A stretch of DNA of 60,661 nucleotides from an uncultured Sphingomonas sp. (lineage in GTDB: Bacteria; Pseudomonadota; Alphaproteobacteria; Sphingomonadales; Sphingomonadaceae). Position numbers and translations under genes: made by a program. The notes beneath the pieces were generated by a model that saw only the letters and a program-made list of their open reading frames with translations, was not told the origin of the DNA and made no database searches. Below are positions 35,425-46,753 of this stretch, piece by piece. Numbering within the stretch: the stretch's first letter is position 1; each line of letters begins with the position of its first letter. Location: assembly GCA_913776045.1 (NCBI GenBank), contig CAJYOI010000060.1:1-60661 (forward strand), read 5' to 3'.

Positions 35425-35828
35425 AGGGCATTCGCGTCGATCCCGTCGCGATCGGGCAATTGCTGCGCTTCGCCGTCGCGGGCCTCGCCTCGGCGTCGGT
35501 GTATGGGTTGGTCTATCTCACGCTGGCCGCACGCCTGCCCTCGGCGCAGGCCACCCTAGCGGTGCCGCCCGCTTTCCTCATCGCCCTGGCGATCAGCTAT
35601 GCCTTGCACAGCCTGTGGAGCTTCCGCGGGCGTGGTCACGGTCTGGCCGGGGGCGCGCAACCGCTGCGTTTCCTTATCGTGCAACTCGCGCAGTTCGGAA
35701 CGAACCTCGCGATCACCTGGCTGCTGACCTTTTGGCTCGGTACGCCGGCGTGGGTGCCGCTGGTCTTCACGATCCTGGTCGTGCCGTTCGCCAGCTTTCA
35801 TCTGCAGCGCAAATGGGTCTTCGCCTAG
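35421..35828 (+). CDS. GtrA family membrane protein
   Basis: A 135-residue four-helix protein (LLRFAVAGLASASVYGLVYL, VPPAFLIALAISYALHSLWSF, FLIVQLAQFGTNLAITWLLTFWLG and VPLVFTILVVPFASFHLQRKWVF). GtrA proteins are thought to flip or present undecaprenyl-phosphate-linked sugars. It ends with the typical RKWVF signature. The ATG overlaps the GT-C stop by 4 bp, so all four genes are likely coupled. Together they form a sugar transfer set: cytosolic GT2, modifier, GT-C and flippase. Confidence 0.87.
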   Translation: MKGIRVDPVAIGQLLRFAVAGLASASVYGLVYLTLAARLPSAQATLAVPPAFLIALAISYALHSLWSFRGRGHGLAGGAQPLRFLIVQLAQFGTNLAITWLLTFWLGTPAWVPLVFTILVVPFASFHLQRKWVFA

Positions 35829-35895
35829 CTGGACGGCCGGATGAACGACACCCATCCCATCGGCCGATCCCACGTACGGGCGGGTAGGATGGTCG

Positions 35896-36390
35896 TCACC
35901 AGCCCATGCTACCCGGCACGCCCTTGTACGGTCCGACGACGTCCGACGTGATCCACCCACCGTAGAAGCCGCCCGGCTGCGGGATCACCGGCTCGCCATC
36001 GACCGTGCAACGATCGAACGGGGCGGCGTAGAAGGCGATGTGGTCGCGCAGGACCGCGAACGGCGGCGCCGGGTCGGGATAGCTCCAGCCCACGTCGCGC
36101 AACAGCACGTCGCCGACCAGCAGATGCCAATAGGTCGCCTCGCCCTTCCATTCGCAGAACGACTGACGGGCGGATCGGCGTAGCAGGTCCGGCGCGATGG
36201 CGTCGGGCGGCAGGTACCAGCTCGGCGGGTGGCTGGTTTCCAGCGTGCGGATCGCGGCGCGGGTGTCGGCCACCACGACCCCGCGATGCTCGATGCGGAT
36301 ATGACGGTCGCTGCGTTCGGCGATCGGCGGGCGCGGGTAGCGCCAGACGCTCTCTTGGCCGGGACCGACCGGGTCGGGCGACGGCCTCAT
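35896..36390 (-). CDS. DUF427 domain-containing protein
   Basis: A 164-residue cytosolic protein. DUF427 landmarks are visible: SVWRYPRPPIAE, the block VVADTRAAIRTLETSHPPSWYLP, the EWKGEATYWHLLVG segment and the tail RCTVDGEPVIPQPGGFYGGW. Its function is unknown. The convergent GtrA gene ends 67 bp away, and no operon partner is clear; the glutaredoxin gene lies 36 bp upstream. Confidence 0.88.
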   Translation of the reverse strand: MRPSPDPVGPGQESVWRYPRPPIAERSDRHIRIEHRGVVVADTRAAIRTLETSHPPSWYLPPDAIAPDLLRRSARQSFCEWKGEATYWHLLVGDVLLRDVGWSYPDPAPPFAVLRDHIAFYAAPFDRCTVDGEPVIPQPGGFYGGWITSDVVGPYKGVPGSMGW

Positions 36391-36426
36391 GCGCGTCCAT
36401 CGCGCAGAGCCGCGTCATTCACGCGC

Positions 36427-36675
36427 TCAGGCACGGTCGAGATAGCGTTCCAGATCGTCGCTGCCGCCGATCCTTTCCCCATCGATGAAGATCTGCGGAG
36501 TCGTCGCGACACCGTGATCCGCTTTGAAGGCATCGACCTCCTCGCGCGATTGCAGCAGTCGGTCGTCGACCGTGAACCCTGCGGCCTCCAGCATCTGCTT
36601 CGCGCGAACGCCGAACGGGCAGGTGTGGTCCGGGAGAACCATCCGATAAAGCGTCGCCGTCCTGTCTTGCGCCAT
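36427..36675 (-). CDS. Glutaredoxin
   Basis: An 82-residue glutaredoxin-fold protein. The active site reads CPFG (DHTCPFGVRAKQML) in place of CPYC, so only the first Cys is kept at residue 19 and the protein should act through a monothiol mechanism. The conserved cis-Pro TTPQIFIDGERIGGSDDLERYL is intact. Similar CPYG/CPFG variants are known among alphaproteobacterial glutaredoxins. It probably reduces glutathione mixed disulfides. Confidence 0.88.
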   Translation of the reverse strand: MAQDRTATLYRMVLPDHTCPFGVRAKQMLEAAGFTVDDRLLQSREEVDAFKADHGVATTPQIFIDGERIGGSDDLERYLDRA

Positions 36676-36900
36676 AGGTCATCTCCGCGGGCGTGAGCGC
36701 CCGAGGCGTAAAGCGAGCAAGGTGGCGCGACGTTCCCGGTCGGTCGTCGTCGATCAGCTGCGTGACAGCCGGTGTGATCGTTTGCCGGAGCCCGGCCGTG
36801 TCGAGCACGTCGATGGTTGCAACATGCTCGCCGCGCGCTACCGTCGCGTCTCCGCTTTGCCGGCACCGGGCCGAAAGCGATGCGATTTGAGGATGTTCGC

Positions 36901-37227
36901 ATGACGTTTGCACTCTTCCTGCTGTCCGCCGCCGCCGTGACGATGCCCGTGGCGACGCAGGATCATGGCGGCCACACACCGGCGGCGCCTGCGACCGCAG
37001 CGCCGGCCGCGGCTGCAAAGTTCACGCTCGATACGCCGGTCGCGACGCTGATGGCGGATGCGCGGGCGAAGGCGGCGGTCGATGCGGTGCTGCCCGGCGT
37101 CGACGCGCATCCGGCCTATGAGCAGTTCAAAGCCATGAGCCTCAACCAGCTCGCGCCGATGGCCCCGAACCTGCTGACCGCAGATGCGCTCGCGAAGGTG
37201 AAGATCGGTCTGGACGCGATCAAGTGA
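36901..37227 (+). CDS. Small exported protein of unknown function
   Basis: A 108-residue protein starting at the ATG 36901 with GAGG 8 nt upstream. An N-terminal signal peptide (FALFLLSAAAVTMPVA) is followed by a His/Ala/Pro-rich linker (DHGGHTPAAPATAAP) and a helical C-terminal domain (about 42-108) with LDTPVATLMADARAKAAVD. The last part resembles a compact helical domain often seen as a C-terminal addition to exported hydrolases in sphingomonads, but no name is assigned. It overlaps the DUF885 gene by 4 bp (GTGA). Confidence 0.75.
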   Translation: MTFALFLLSAAAVTMPVATQDHGGHTPAAPATAAPAAAAKFTLDTPVATLMADARAKAAVDAVLPGVDAHPAYEQFKAMSLNQLAPMAPNLLTADALAKVKIGLDAIK

Positions 37228-39071
37228 ACGACGGGCGCGCAGGCATGACCATGATGGAAACCGGACTTGATCGCCGGTCGGTTCTGAAGAGCGGCGGCGG
37301 CGCTGCGGCAGTCGCCTTACTGCCGGGAGCGGCGGCGGCGCAATCGGCGAAGGCAGGCTCCGGCGACGCAGCGCTGCGCACGTTGCTCGATCGCTTCTTT
37401 CAGGATCGCCTGGCCGAGCGGCCCGAACAGGCGACCGCGTTGGGACTAGATACCGGCGCGCGCGAGAAACTGCGCTCGCAGCTGGGCGACGAGACGCGCA
37501 GCGCGGTCGCCCGCGCGCTGGCGCGCAGCCGGGCCGAGCAGGCGGCGTTGCGCCGGATCGATCGCGCGACGCTGTCCGACACCGCTAAGATCGATTACGA
37601 CGTGGTCGATTACCAGCTAAAGCTCGCCATCCAGCGCGGCGCGTTCGATTACGGGTCGGGCAATTCGCCCTATGTCCTGTCGCAGCTGTCGGGACCTTAC
37701 CGCTCGATCCCCGAGTTTCTCGACGGCCAGCACCGCGTCGCGACGCAGAAGGACGCCGATGCCTATCTGGCGCGCCTGGCGCGCTTCCCCAAGGTGATTG
37801 ACCAGAGCGTCGCGCGCGCCCGCGACGATGCGGCCAAGGGCGTCGCGCCGCCAGACTTCGTGCTCGATCGGATGGTCGTGCTGCTTGCCGAACTGCGCGA
37901 CAAGCCCGCGGCCGAGACGAGCCCGGTCAAGGGCTTCGTCGCCAAGCTGACCGCCGCCGGCCTGTCGCCCGATCTGGGCAGGCAGGCCGAAGCGATCATG
38001 GCGAGCGAGGTCTTCCCCGCACTCGACCGCCAGCGCGCGCTGGTGACCGAATTGCGGGCAAAGGCGACGCATGATGCGGGCTGCTGGCGCCTGCCGCAGG
38101 GCGATGCGCTCTATGCGCATCTCGCCGAGGCATCGAGCACGGTGCCGCTGTCGGGCGACGAGATCCACCGTCTGGGCCTGGCACAGGTCGCCGAAATCGG
38201 CGCGCGGATCGACGGGATTCTGCGGACGCAGGGTATGACCAAGGGCACCATCGGCGAACGATTGGTTGCGCTCAACCAGCGCCCCGATCAGCTTTTCCCC
38301 AATACCGACGCGGGCAAGGCGGCGCTCGTCGCGCTGCTCGACACGCAGATCGCGGCGATGGCCAAGCGGCTGCCCGAACAGTTCAGCTATGTGCCCAAGG
38401 CACAGGTGGTGGCGCGTCGTGTGCCGCCGGCGATCGAGGCGGGCGCACCGGGGGGCTACTACCAGGCGGCGTCGCTCGACGGGTCGCGGCCGGGGTCGTA
38501 CTTCATCAACTTGAAGGACACGTTCGACCGGCCGAAGTTCGGTCTGGCGACGCTCAGCCATCACGAGGCGGTGCCGGGACACCATCTACAGGTGATGACC
38601 GCGCTGGAAAGCAAGGACATCCCGCTGATCCGTCGCCGCAGCGGGTTCAGCGGCTATAGCGAGGGCTGGGCGCTCTATTCGGAGCAGCTGGCCGACGAGA
38701 TAGGGATGTTCGATGGCGATCCGCTGGGGCAGGTCGGCTATCTCCAGTCGCTGCTGTTCCGCGCGACGCGACTGGTGGTCGATTCCGGCCTGCACGCCAA
38801 GCGCTGGAGCCGCGAGAAGGCGACCGACTATCTGATGGCGACGACCGGCATCGCGCGCAATCGCAGCCAGAACGAGATCGACCGCTACACCGTCTGGCCG
38901 GGTCAGGCGACCAGCTACAAGATCGGCCATACCAAATGGGTCGAGCTGCGCGACGCCGCCAAGGCGAAGGCGGGCGTGAAATGGGATCCGCGCCAGTTCC
39001 ATTCGGTCCTGTCGCTCGGCGCGATGCCGCTGGCGGTGCTGGAACGGGTGGTGAAGGCACGGATGGTGTAG
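37224..39071 (+). CDS. DUF885 family exported hydrolase, Tat-like signal
   Basis: A 615-residue protein. The GTG start overlaps the preceding stop. The N-terminus carries twin Arg and a hydrophobic run (DRRSVLKSGGGAAAVALLPGAAAA), suggesting Tat export. DUF885 proteins are putative zinc peptidases related to M32/M2; the key motif HEAVPGHHLQ lies near residue 446 and the later SEGWALYSEQLADEIG is another signature block. The length is usual for the family. It was probably kept with the small exported protein as a two-gene unit. Confidence 0.88.
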   Translation: MNDGRAGMTMMETGLDRRSVLKSGGGAAAVALLPGAAAAQSAKAGSGDAALRTLLDRFFQDRLAERPEQATALGLDTGAREKLRSQLGDETRSAVARALARSRAEQAALRRIDRATLSDTAKIDYDVVDYQLKLAIQRGAFDYGSGNSPYVLSQLSGPYRSIPEFLDGQHRVATQKDADAYLARLARFPKVIDQSVARARDDAAKGVAPPDFVLDRMVVLLAELRDKPAAETSPVKGFVAKLTAAGLSPDLGRQAEAIMASEVFPALDRQRALVTELRAKATHDAGCWRLPQGDALYAHLAEASSTVPLSGDEIHRLGLAQVAEIGARIDGILRTQGMTKGTIGERLVALNQRPDQLFPNTDAGKAALVALLDTQIAAMAKRLPEQFSYVPKAQVVARRVPPAIEAGAPGGYYQAASLDGSRPGSYFINLKDTFDRPKFGLATLSHHEAVPGHHLQVMTALESKDIPLIRRRSGFSGYSEGWALYSEQLADEIGMFDGDPLGQVGYLQSLLFRATRLVVDSGLHAKRWSREKATDYLMATTGIARNRSQNEIDRYTVWPGQATSYKIGHTKWVELRDAAKAKAGVKWDPRQFHSVLSLGAMPLAVLERVVKARMV

Positions 39072-39075
39072 CAGG

Positions 39076-39414
39076 CTACGCGGCTTCGCCCCGCGTCGCG
39101 CGATATCGGGCGGCGAGGTGGTAGATGACCGAGGGGTGGATCGGCTGGTCGAAGCGCAGGCCGGCGTGCCAGTCCTCGTCCCACTCGATGGTCGCGGCGA
39201 AGGCGGCGAAGCCCGGTATGCGCAGCCGGGCGGTACGGCCGGGGCGGACGTGGAATCCGGTGTGCATCCGGCACCCGTCCGCCGACAAGTCCAGTACCTT
39301 GACCGGCAACCAGCAGGATCCGGCCTCGTGCAGCTCGGCCGCGATCTCGACCGGCCAGCGTACCGGCTCCCACGTGGATGTCGGCGCAGGCCGGCGTTCG
39401 CGAGTCTTGCCCAA
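39076..39414 (-). CDS. PilZ domain protein
   Basis: A 112-residue protein. No ATG or GTG fits; the TTG at 39414 has an excellent ribosome site (AGGAGG about 5 nt upstream) and is chosen. The PilZ core appears as VKVLDLSADGCRMHTGFHV (D/N-x-S-x-x-G type block), then LRIPGFAAFAATIEWDEDWHAGLRF. The upstream Arg cluster (TRERR) could stand for the RxxxR c-di-GMP contact but is not a clean match. It lies 12 bp after the TadG-like gene, suggesting a link to surface attachment. Confidence 0.75.
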   Translation of the reverse strand: MGKTRERRPAPTSTWEPVRWPVEIAAELHEAGSCWLPVKVLDLSADGCRMHTGFHVRPGRTARLRIPGFAAFAATIEWDEDWHAGLRFDQPIHPSVIYHLAARYRATRGEAA

Positions 39415-39425
39415 TGTCCTCCTCC

Positions 39426-41057
39426 TTAACCGACCAGCAACGGCACGCCGCAGCGCAGGGCATCGACCTTCACGTCCGCTTCGCCCAACTGCAGCCCGGC
39501 CAGCGACAGCGTCGTGTCGAGCAGCGCATCGAGCGCCGGAGCGGCGACCGAGAGCGTGTTGCCAAGCGTCGATGTCAGCACGCCTGCCGACAGGCCGAGC
39601 CCCAGCACCGACACGCGGAGATCCACGCTTCGCACCAGCGAGGCTGCGACGCCGCCGACGATATTGTTGGTGTGCACCGATTTCGTTCGCCCGGCCGCGA
39701 TGTCGTCGGCATTGAAGCGCACCGCCTGTGCGGTCGTCCCTTCCAGTCGGATGTCGGCCAGGGCGGTCGCGCTGACCAGCGGCAGGGCCGCGACCGTCGC
39801 GCGGCGCAGGACGAGGGGCAGGGTGAATTGCGAAAAGCTGCCCTCGTCGATGTCGGCGATCGCGACGCGGCCGAGTGAGGGCACGACGTCGATCGTAGCG
39901 GCAGGGCCGGTGCCGCGCGAACAGTCGACTTGGGAGAGATGCCCCTCGGCAGACGCCAGTTCGGCGACGATCGGCACGCGGATGGTGCCGAGCCCCAGCG
40001 GTGCGTTGAGCAGTCGCGTGTCGAGCAGCAGCCGCGCCTGCGCCGTGCGCACGGTCACTTGCCTCGCGCGGCCGACCGCCAGCCACGGCGTCGCATTGGT
40101 GCGTTCGCCGATCTCCAGCCGATAGCGGGTTGAGGTCAGACCGGGGATGGCGGGCGAGAGGTCGAGGGTCAGTGCGCGCGCCTCGCCGCCGATCAGGATG
40201 GCTTCGCGCAGTAGCGACAGGGCACCGACCGTGATCGGCCGCTTCGGATCGGCACTACTGCTCTCGGCAAGCGGCCCCAGGTCGATGACGTCTCGAAGCC
40301 GCACATTGCGATCGGCGACGCGCCCGGCCAATGCGCGCAGCACCTGTGCCGCGTGCAGGCTGGCCGTGGTATCGGCCAGCGCGCTGATGGCGTCGCTCAG
40401 GCGGATGTCCGCTGCGATCAGCTCTCCGAAGGTGCCGACATCCAGATCGGCCTTGCCGTGCAGCGCATCGAGCCAGGTCAGCAGATCGACGTCTGCGCTG
40501 CTCAGAGCGTTGTAATCCATGACCGACAGCGACAATTCGCTGCCGGCCAGACCGGACAGCACCGCATTGGCGACCCCGCCGTCGAGCGCGGCGAACCGGG
40601 TTCCGATCGAGATCGCGGCGGTATCGATCCGTGCGGCAGTGGCGGTTGCCGATATGGCGACGCGCGGCCCCAGTCCCAGCGCGCGGCCGAAGATCGTGTC
40701 GGCTCCCCCTTCCACGGTCACCCGAGCGGCGTCCGGCGCGATCCAGTCGGTCTGGAAGCGCGCGTCCGCGGCGATGGTCGGATCGGCGGTGTAGCGGCCG
40801 GGGATGACCGCAACCAGCGACGTGCCGCCGTTTGCCGGAAAAGCCAGCACCGCCCGCGCCTCGTCCTCTCCGGTCAGCGGGGCGCTCGCCGCGGCCATCG
40901 CGGCGGCATCGGCGATGCCCTGGACACGACGGCGTTCGAGGAACAGGCTGGCGGTATCGACGCCCAGCGCGCCGGCGGCGGTCAGCATCGTCAGCCCGCC
41001 CGCCATCACGATCGAGATATTGCCGCGGCGGTCGCGCCAGTTCCGGAGGCGTTTCAT
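39426..41057 (-). CDS. TadG-like pilus assembly protein
   Basis: A 543-residue protein of the Flp pilus family. It begins with a short basic stretch and a type IV-like anchor (RRGNISIVMAGGLTMLTAAGALGVDTASLFLERRRVQGIADAAAMAA), which is the TadG/DUF2134 opening. The rest is a large exported domain of beta-rich sequence without a recognised VWA metal site. The ATG overlaps the TadE-like stop by 4 bp. No other Tad genes (cpaF, cpaC and so on) are in the window, so this is an orphan pair or belongs to a distant locus. Confidence 0.82.
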   Translation of the reverse strand: MKRLRNWRDRRGNISIVMAGGLTMLTAAGALGVDTASLFLERRRVQGIADAAAMAAASAPLTGEDEARAVLAFPANGGTSLVAVIPGRYTADPTIAADARFQTDWIAPDAARVTVEGGADTIFGRALGLGPRVAISATATAARIDTAAISIGTRFAALDGGVANAVLSGLAGSELSLSVMDYNALSSADVDLLTWLDALHGKADLDVGTFGELIAADIRLSDAISALADTTASLHAAQVLRALAGRVADRNVRLRDVIDLGPLAESSSADPKRPITVGALSLLREAILIGGEARALTLDLSPAIPGLTSTRYRLEIGERTNATPWLAVGRARQVTVRTAQARLLLDTRLLNAPLGLGTIRVPIVAELASAEGHLSQVDCSRGTGPAATIDVVPSLGRVAIADIDEGSFSQFTLPLVLRRATVAALPLVSATALADIRLEGTTAQAVRFNADDIAAGRTKSVHTNNIVGGVAASLVRSVDLRVSVLGLGLSAGVLTSTLGNTLSVAAPALDALLDTTLSLAGLQLGEADVKVDALRCGVPLLVG

Positions 41058-41494
41058 AGCTGATTGACCCGCATCGCCGCAGTGCGGGCGATCTTTGTCG
41101 GGGGCTTGGGGATGATCGGCATCGACAGCAATGCGTTGCCGGTCGCGTCATAGGCGACGGTCACCGCGATCGAGCTGCCGTCGTCCGCGACCGCGACCGC
41201 GATGCGGTCGGCTGGAATGTCGTAGCTGCGCTTTAGCGTGGCCGCCGCCGTCTGCTGAGCGAGCGTCGCCCGCTCGCTCGACGTCAGTCCGGCGACCGCG
41301 GCGCGTGCCGCTTCGTTGGCGCTCTGCTGCACGACGTTGGCGAGCGCGATCCAGCTGCCATAGGATACGATCGCAAACAGCAGCAGGACAAGCACCGGCA
41401 GCGCCAGCGCCATCTCGATCAGCGCCACCCCGTTCCGATCCCGGATCAGATCGCGGAAAACGTCCCTCGCGGTCGGTATGTTGGTCCCACCCAT
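41054..41494 (-). CDS. TadE family pilus protein
   Basis: A 146-residue pseudopilin-like protein. The TadE signature is clear: DRNGVALIEMALALPVLVLLLFAIVSYG, with the family Glu after a Gly and a single helix. The N-terminal 20 residues are cytosolic. It is followed, with a 4-bp overlap, by the TadG-like gene and then by the PilZ gene. Confidence 0.87.
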   Translation of the reverse strand: MGGTNIPTARDVFRDLIRDRNGVALIEMALALPVLVLLLFAIVSYGSWIALANVVQQSANEAARAAVAGLTSSERATLAQQTAAATLKRSYDIPADRIAVAVADDGSSIAVTVAYDATGNALLSMPIIPKPPTKIARTAAMRVNQL

Positions 41495-41590
41495 GGCGTC
41501 GAATATGCCGTGAGTATCGTTAGCGTTCTTACGATCGTGCCGGATCGGCGGAATGCGTAATTTATGTTGGATCGTCTCGTTTCCGTAACG

Positions 41591-42256
41591 TCATGCGCAG
41601 GCGAGCGGCCCATGTCGTGATGCGTCGATCGCGCCGATCAGCGCGTCGCGAAAGGCGATGACCGCCACGTCCCGGCTTTCACCGAACACCCGCACGTCGC
41701 CGCAGTGCCGCCGCACGGTCCCGCGGGTCATTCCCCAGCGCATCGCAAATCCGGTCGCGTCGTGCGAAATCCTGCCTTCGATCTGTGGCAGGTCACCGCC
41801 ACGTGTTGCCGCACGCATCGCGTCGGCCAAGTCGTCGGCGACGCGATCAGACACTGGGTCGCCGCTGCCCCGGATCGTCAGATAGGCGGGGCGGGCCGTT
41901 GGCGTGGTGGGCGCGATCGTCTCGATCGCGGCGGGGCCGGTCTTGACAGGCGCCTCGACGATCGCGCGCTCGACCGTGCGAAATCCCAGCAGGTCGGCAC
42001 CGACCGCAACTGCCAGCGTCGCCGTAATCGTCGCGCTGGCGAGCAGCGTCTTCACCGCCATCGGCATCTCTGCCCGGATGATCAGCGGCACTGTGATGAC
42101 CGCAGTCAGCCCGGCGACCAGCGCCAGCCGGACGCCCGGCGCCCCCTGCGCGAGAATGAGCACCGAAGCGGCCGCTTCGCCGCACACGACCATCGCCAGT
42201 AGCTGAGCGGACGAGGACCAGGCGGGGGCGGGCGTTGCGGAGCGAAGAGCGTACAT
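41591..42256 (-). CDS. Hypothetical membrane protein
   Basis: Not recognised. The 221-residue product has four N-terminal hydrophobic segments in the first 90 residues (SSAQLLAMVVCGEAAASVLIL, LALVAGLTAVITVPLII and VKTLLASATITATLAVAVG among them), then a Thr/Pro linker and a soluble C-terminal domain with LTIRGSGDPVSDRVADDLADAM and a Cys-containing end. It is in the same direction as the Tad genes, 96 bp upstream, and may be cotranscribed with them. Confidence 0.65.
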   Translation of the reverse strand: MYALRSATPAPAWSSSAQLLAMVVCGEAAASVLILAQGAPGVRLALVAGLTAVITVPLIIRAEMPMAVKTLLASATITATLAVAVGADLLGFRTVERAIVEAPVKTGPAAIETIAPTTPTARPAYLTIRGSGDPVSDRVADDLADAMRAATRGGDLPQIEGRISHDATGFAMRWGMTRGTVRRHCGDVRVFGESRDVAVIAFRDALIGAIDASRHGPLACA

Positions 42257-42398
42257 GGCAGGCTATCCTGGTGGAAGACCTGTCCGACTGTAGCGCCAGA
42301 GGGTGATCGAACGCGCAATACCGAAATTCAGCAATACGCGAATATTCCGTAATTCCGACTGATACTATCCGATACTTGCGCGGCCAGCTGCCGGTTTC

Positions 42399-42433
42399 GT
42401 AGCGATCGTGCCCGCACCGAGCACGATCGCTAC
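42399..42433 (-). terminator. Perfect hairpin just after gyrB
   Basis: A 13-bp perfect stem, GTAGCGATCGTGC with its complement, closes a 9-nt loop and starts 5 bp after the gyrB stop codon. There is no U-tract, so it is a terminator by position and stability rather than by the full intrinsic pattern. Confidence 0.55.
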
Positions 42434-42437
42434 CGTG

Positions 42438-45778
<3,341 letters not shown>

Positions 45779-45946
45779 AACAAGATCTCCTGTCGTTACG
45801 CCCCGCTCCCTTGATTCCCGAATGCCGATACGCATTTGAACGCGAGCTTGATCCATGTGACAGGAAATGTTCAGGCGCTTGCATCCCGCCGCGCCCCGCG
45901 CCAAGGGGTGCGGCAATCCGTTTTCGCGACGTGAAGGACGTAATCC

Positions 45947-46363
45947 TTGGCCACCGTGTCCAAACCCGCCCGCCCCCGGGCCCCGCATCTCCAGGTTTAC
46001 ACCTGGGGTCCGCACATGCTCGTCTCGATCCTGCACCGGGCGACCGGCAGCGGGCTGGCGACGGTCGGCACGATCCTGTTCGTCTGGTGGCTCGCCGCGG
46101 CGGCGGCAGGCGAGGTGGCTTACGCCACCTTCCTCGACGTGTTCACCTATGCCGACGGGCGGTTGAACATCGTCGGCTGGGTGCTGGGTGTCGGGCTGAC
46201 TTGGGCGTTCTTCCAGCACATGGCAAATGGCGTCCGCCACCTGTTCATGGACCTGGGCGCCAATTTCGAGCTGAAGGCGAACAAGACGTCGGCGCTCGCC
46301 ACGCTCGCCTTTTCGGTCGTCGCGACCGCGGCCTTCTGGGCCTTCATCGTTCTGGGGCGCTGA
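45947..46363 (+). CDS. sdhC: Succinate dehydrogenase cytochrome b556 subunit
   Basis: Membrane anchor subunit of complex II, 138 residues. The TTG at 45947 has AAGGA 9 nt upstream; a GTG three codons later is an alternative. Three helices are visible, and the SdhC signature SILHRATGSGLA (quinone-site Ser and Arg) precedes the heme-binding His in HMANGVRHLFMDLG. It is the first gene of the sdhCDA operon, divergent from the OmpA-like gene with a 168-bp promoter region. Confidence 0.93.
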   Translation: MATVSKPARPRAPHLQVYTWGPHMLVSILHRATGSGLATVGTILFVWWLAAAAAGEVAYATFLDVFTYADGRLNIVGWVLGVGLTWAFFQHMANGVRHLFMDLGANFELKANKTSALATLAFSVVATAAFWAFIVLGR

Positions 46364-46366
46364 GAC

Positions 46367-46753
46367 ATGGGTAACGGAACCTCCATCGGCCGCGTCCGTG
46401 GCCTGGGCAGTGCCAAGGAAGGCACGCATCACTGGTGGAACCAGCGGCTGACGGCGGGCACCAACCTGCTGCTGATGCTGTGGTTCTTCATCAGCATCGC
46501 GCGCCTGCCGGGATACGGCTTGGCCGACGTCGCCAAGTGGCTGGGGACGCCGTGGACCGCGATCCCGCTGGTCCTTCTGGTTGCGTCCGTCTTCTACCAC
46601 TTCCGCCTCGGGCTGCAGGTGGTGATCGAGGATTACCAGCATGACGCCTCCCGCGTCGCCGCGCTGATCCTGCTCAACCTGTTCACGGTGGGCGCCGCGG
46701 CGACCGCCATCTTCTCGATCCTCAAGATCGCCTTCACCGGAAGCATCGACTGA
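46367..46753 (+). CDS. sdhD: Succinate dehydrogenase hydrophobic membrane anchor subunit
   Basis: A 128-residue membrane subunit. It starts [23 protein letters not shown], typical of alphaproteobacterial SdhD, then three helices; the heme His and quinone Tyr are probably in [18 protein letters not shown]. The start lies 3 bp after sdhC, and the TGA overlaps the sdhA ATG by one base (TGATG). Confidence 0.93.
   Translation: MGNGTSIGRVRGLGSAKEGTHHWWNQRLTAGTNLLLMLWFFISIARLPGYGLADVAKWLGTPWTAIPLVLLVASVFYHFRLGLQVVIEDYQHDASRVAALILLNLFTVGAAATAIFSILKIAFTGSID

Noticed and set aside
36419-37018. 199-codon minus-strand ORF upstream of glutaredoxin
   Set aside because: Overlaps the glutaredoxin gene in a different frame and the start of the small exported protein gene; no domain.
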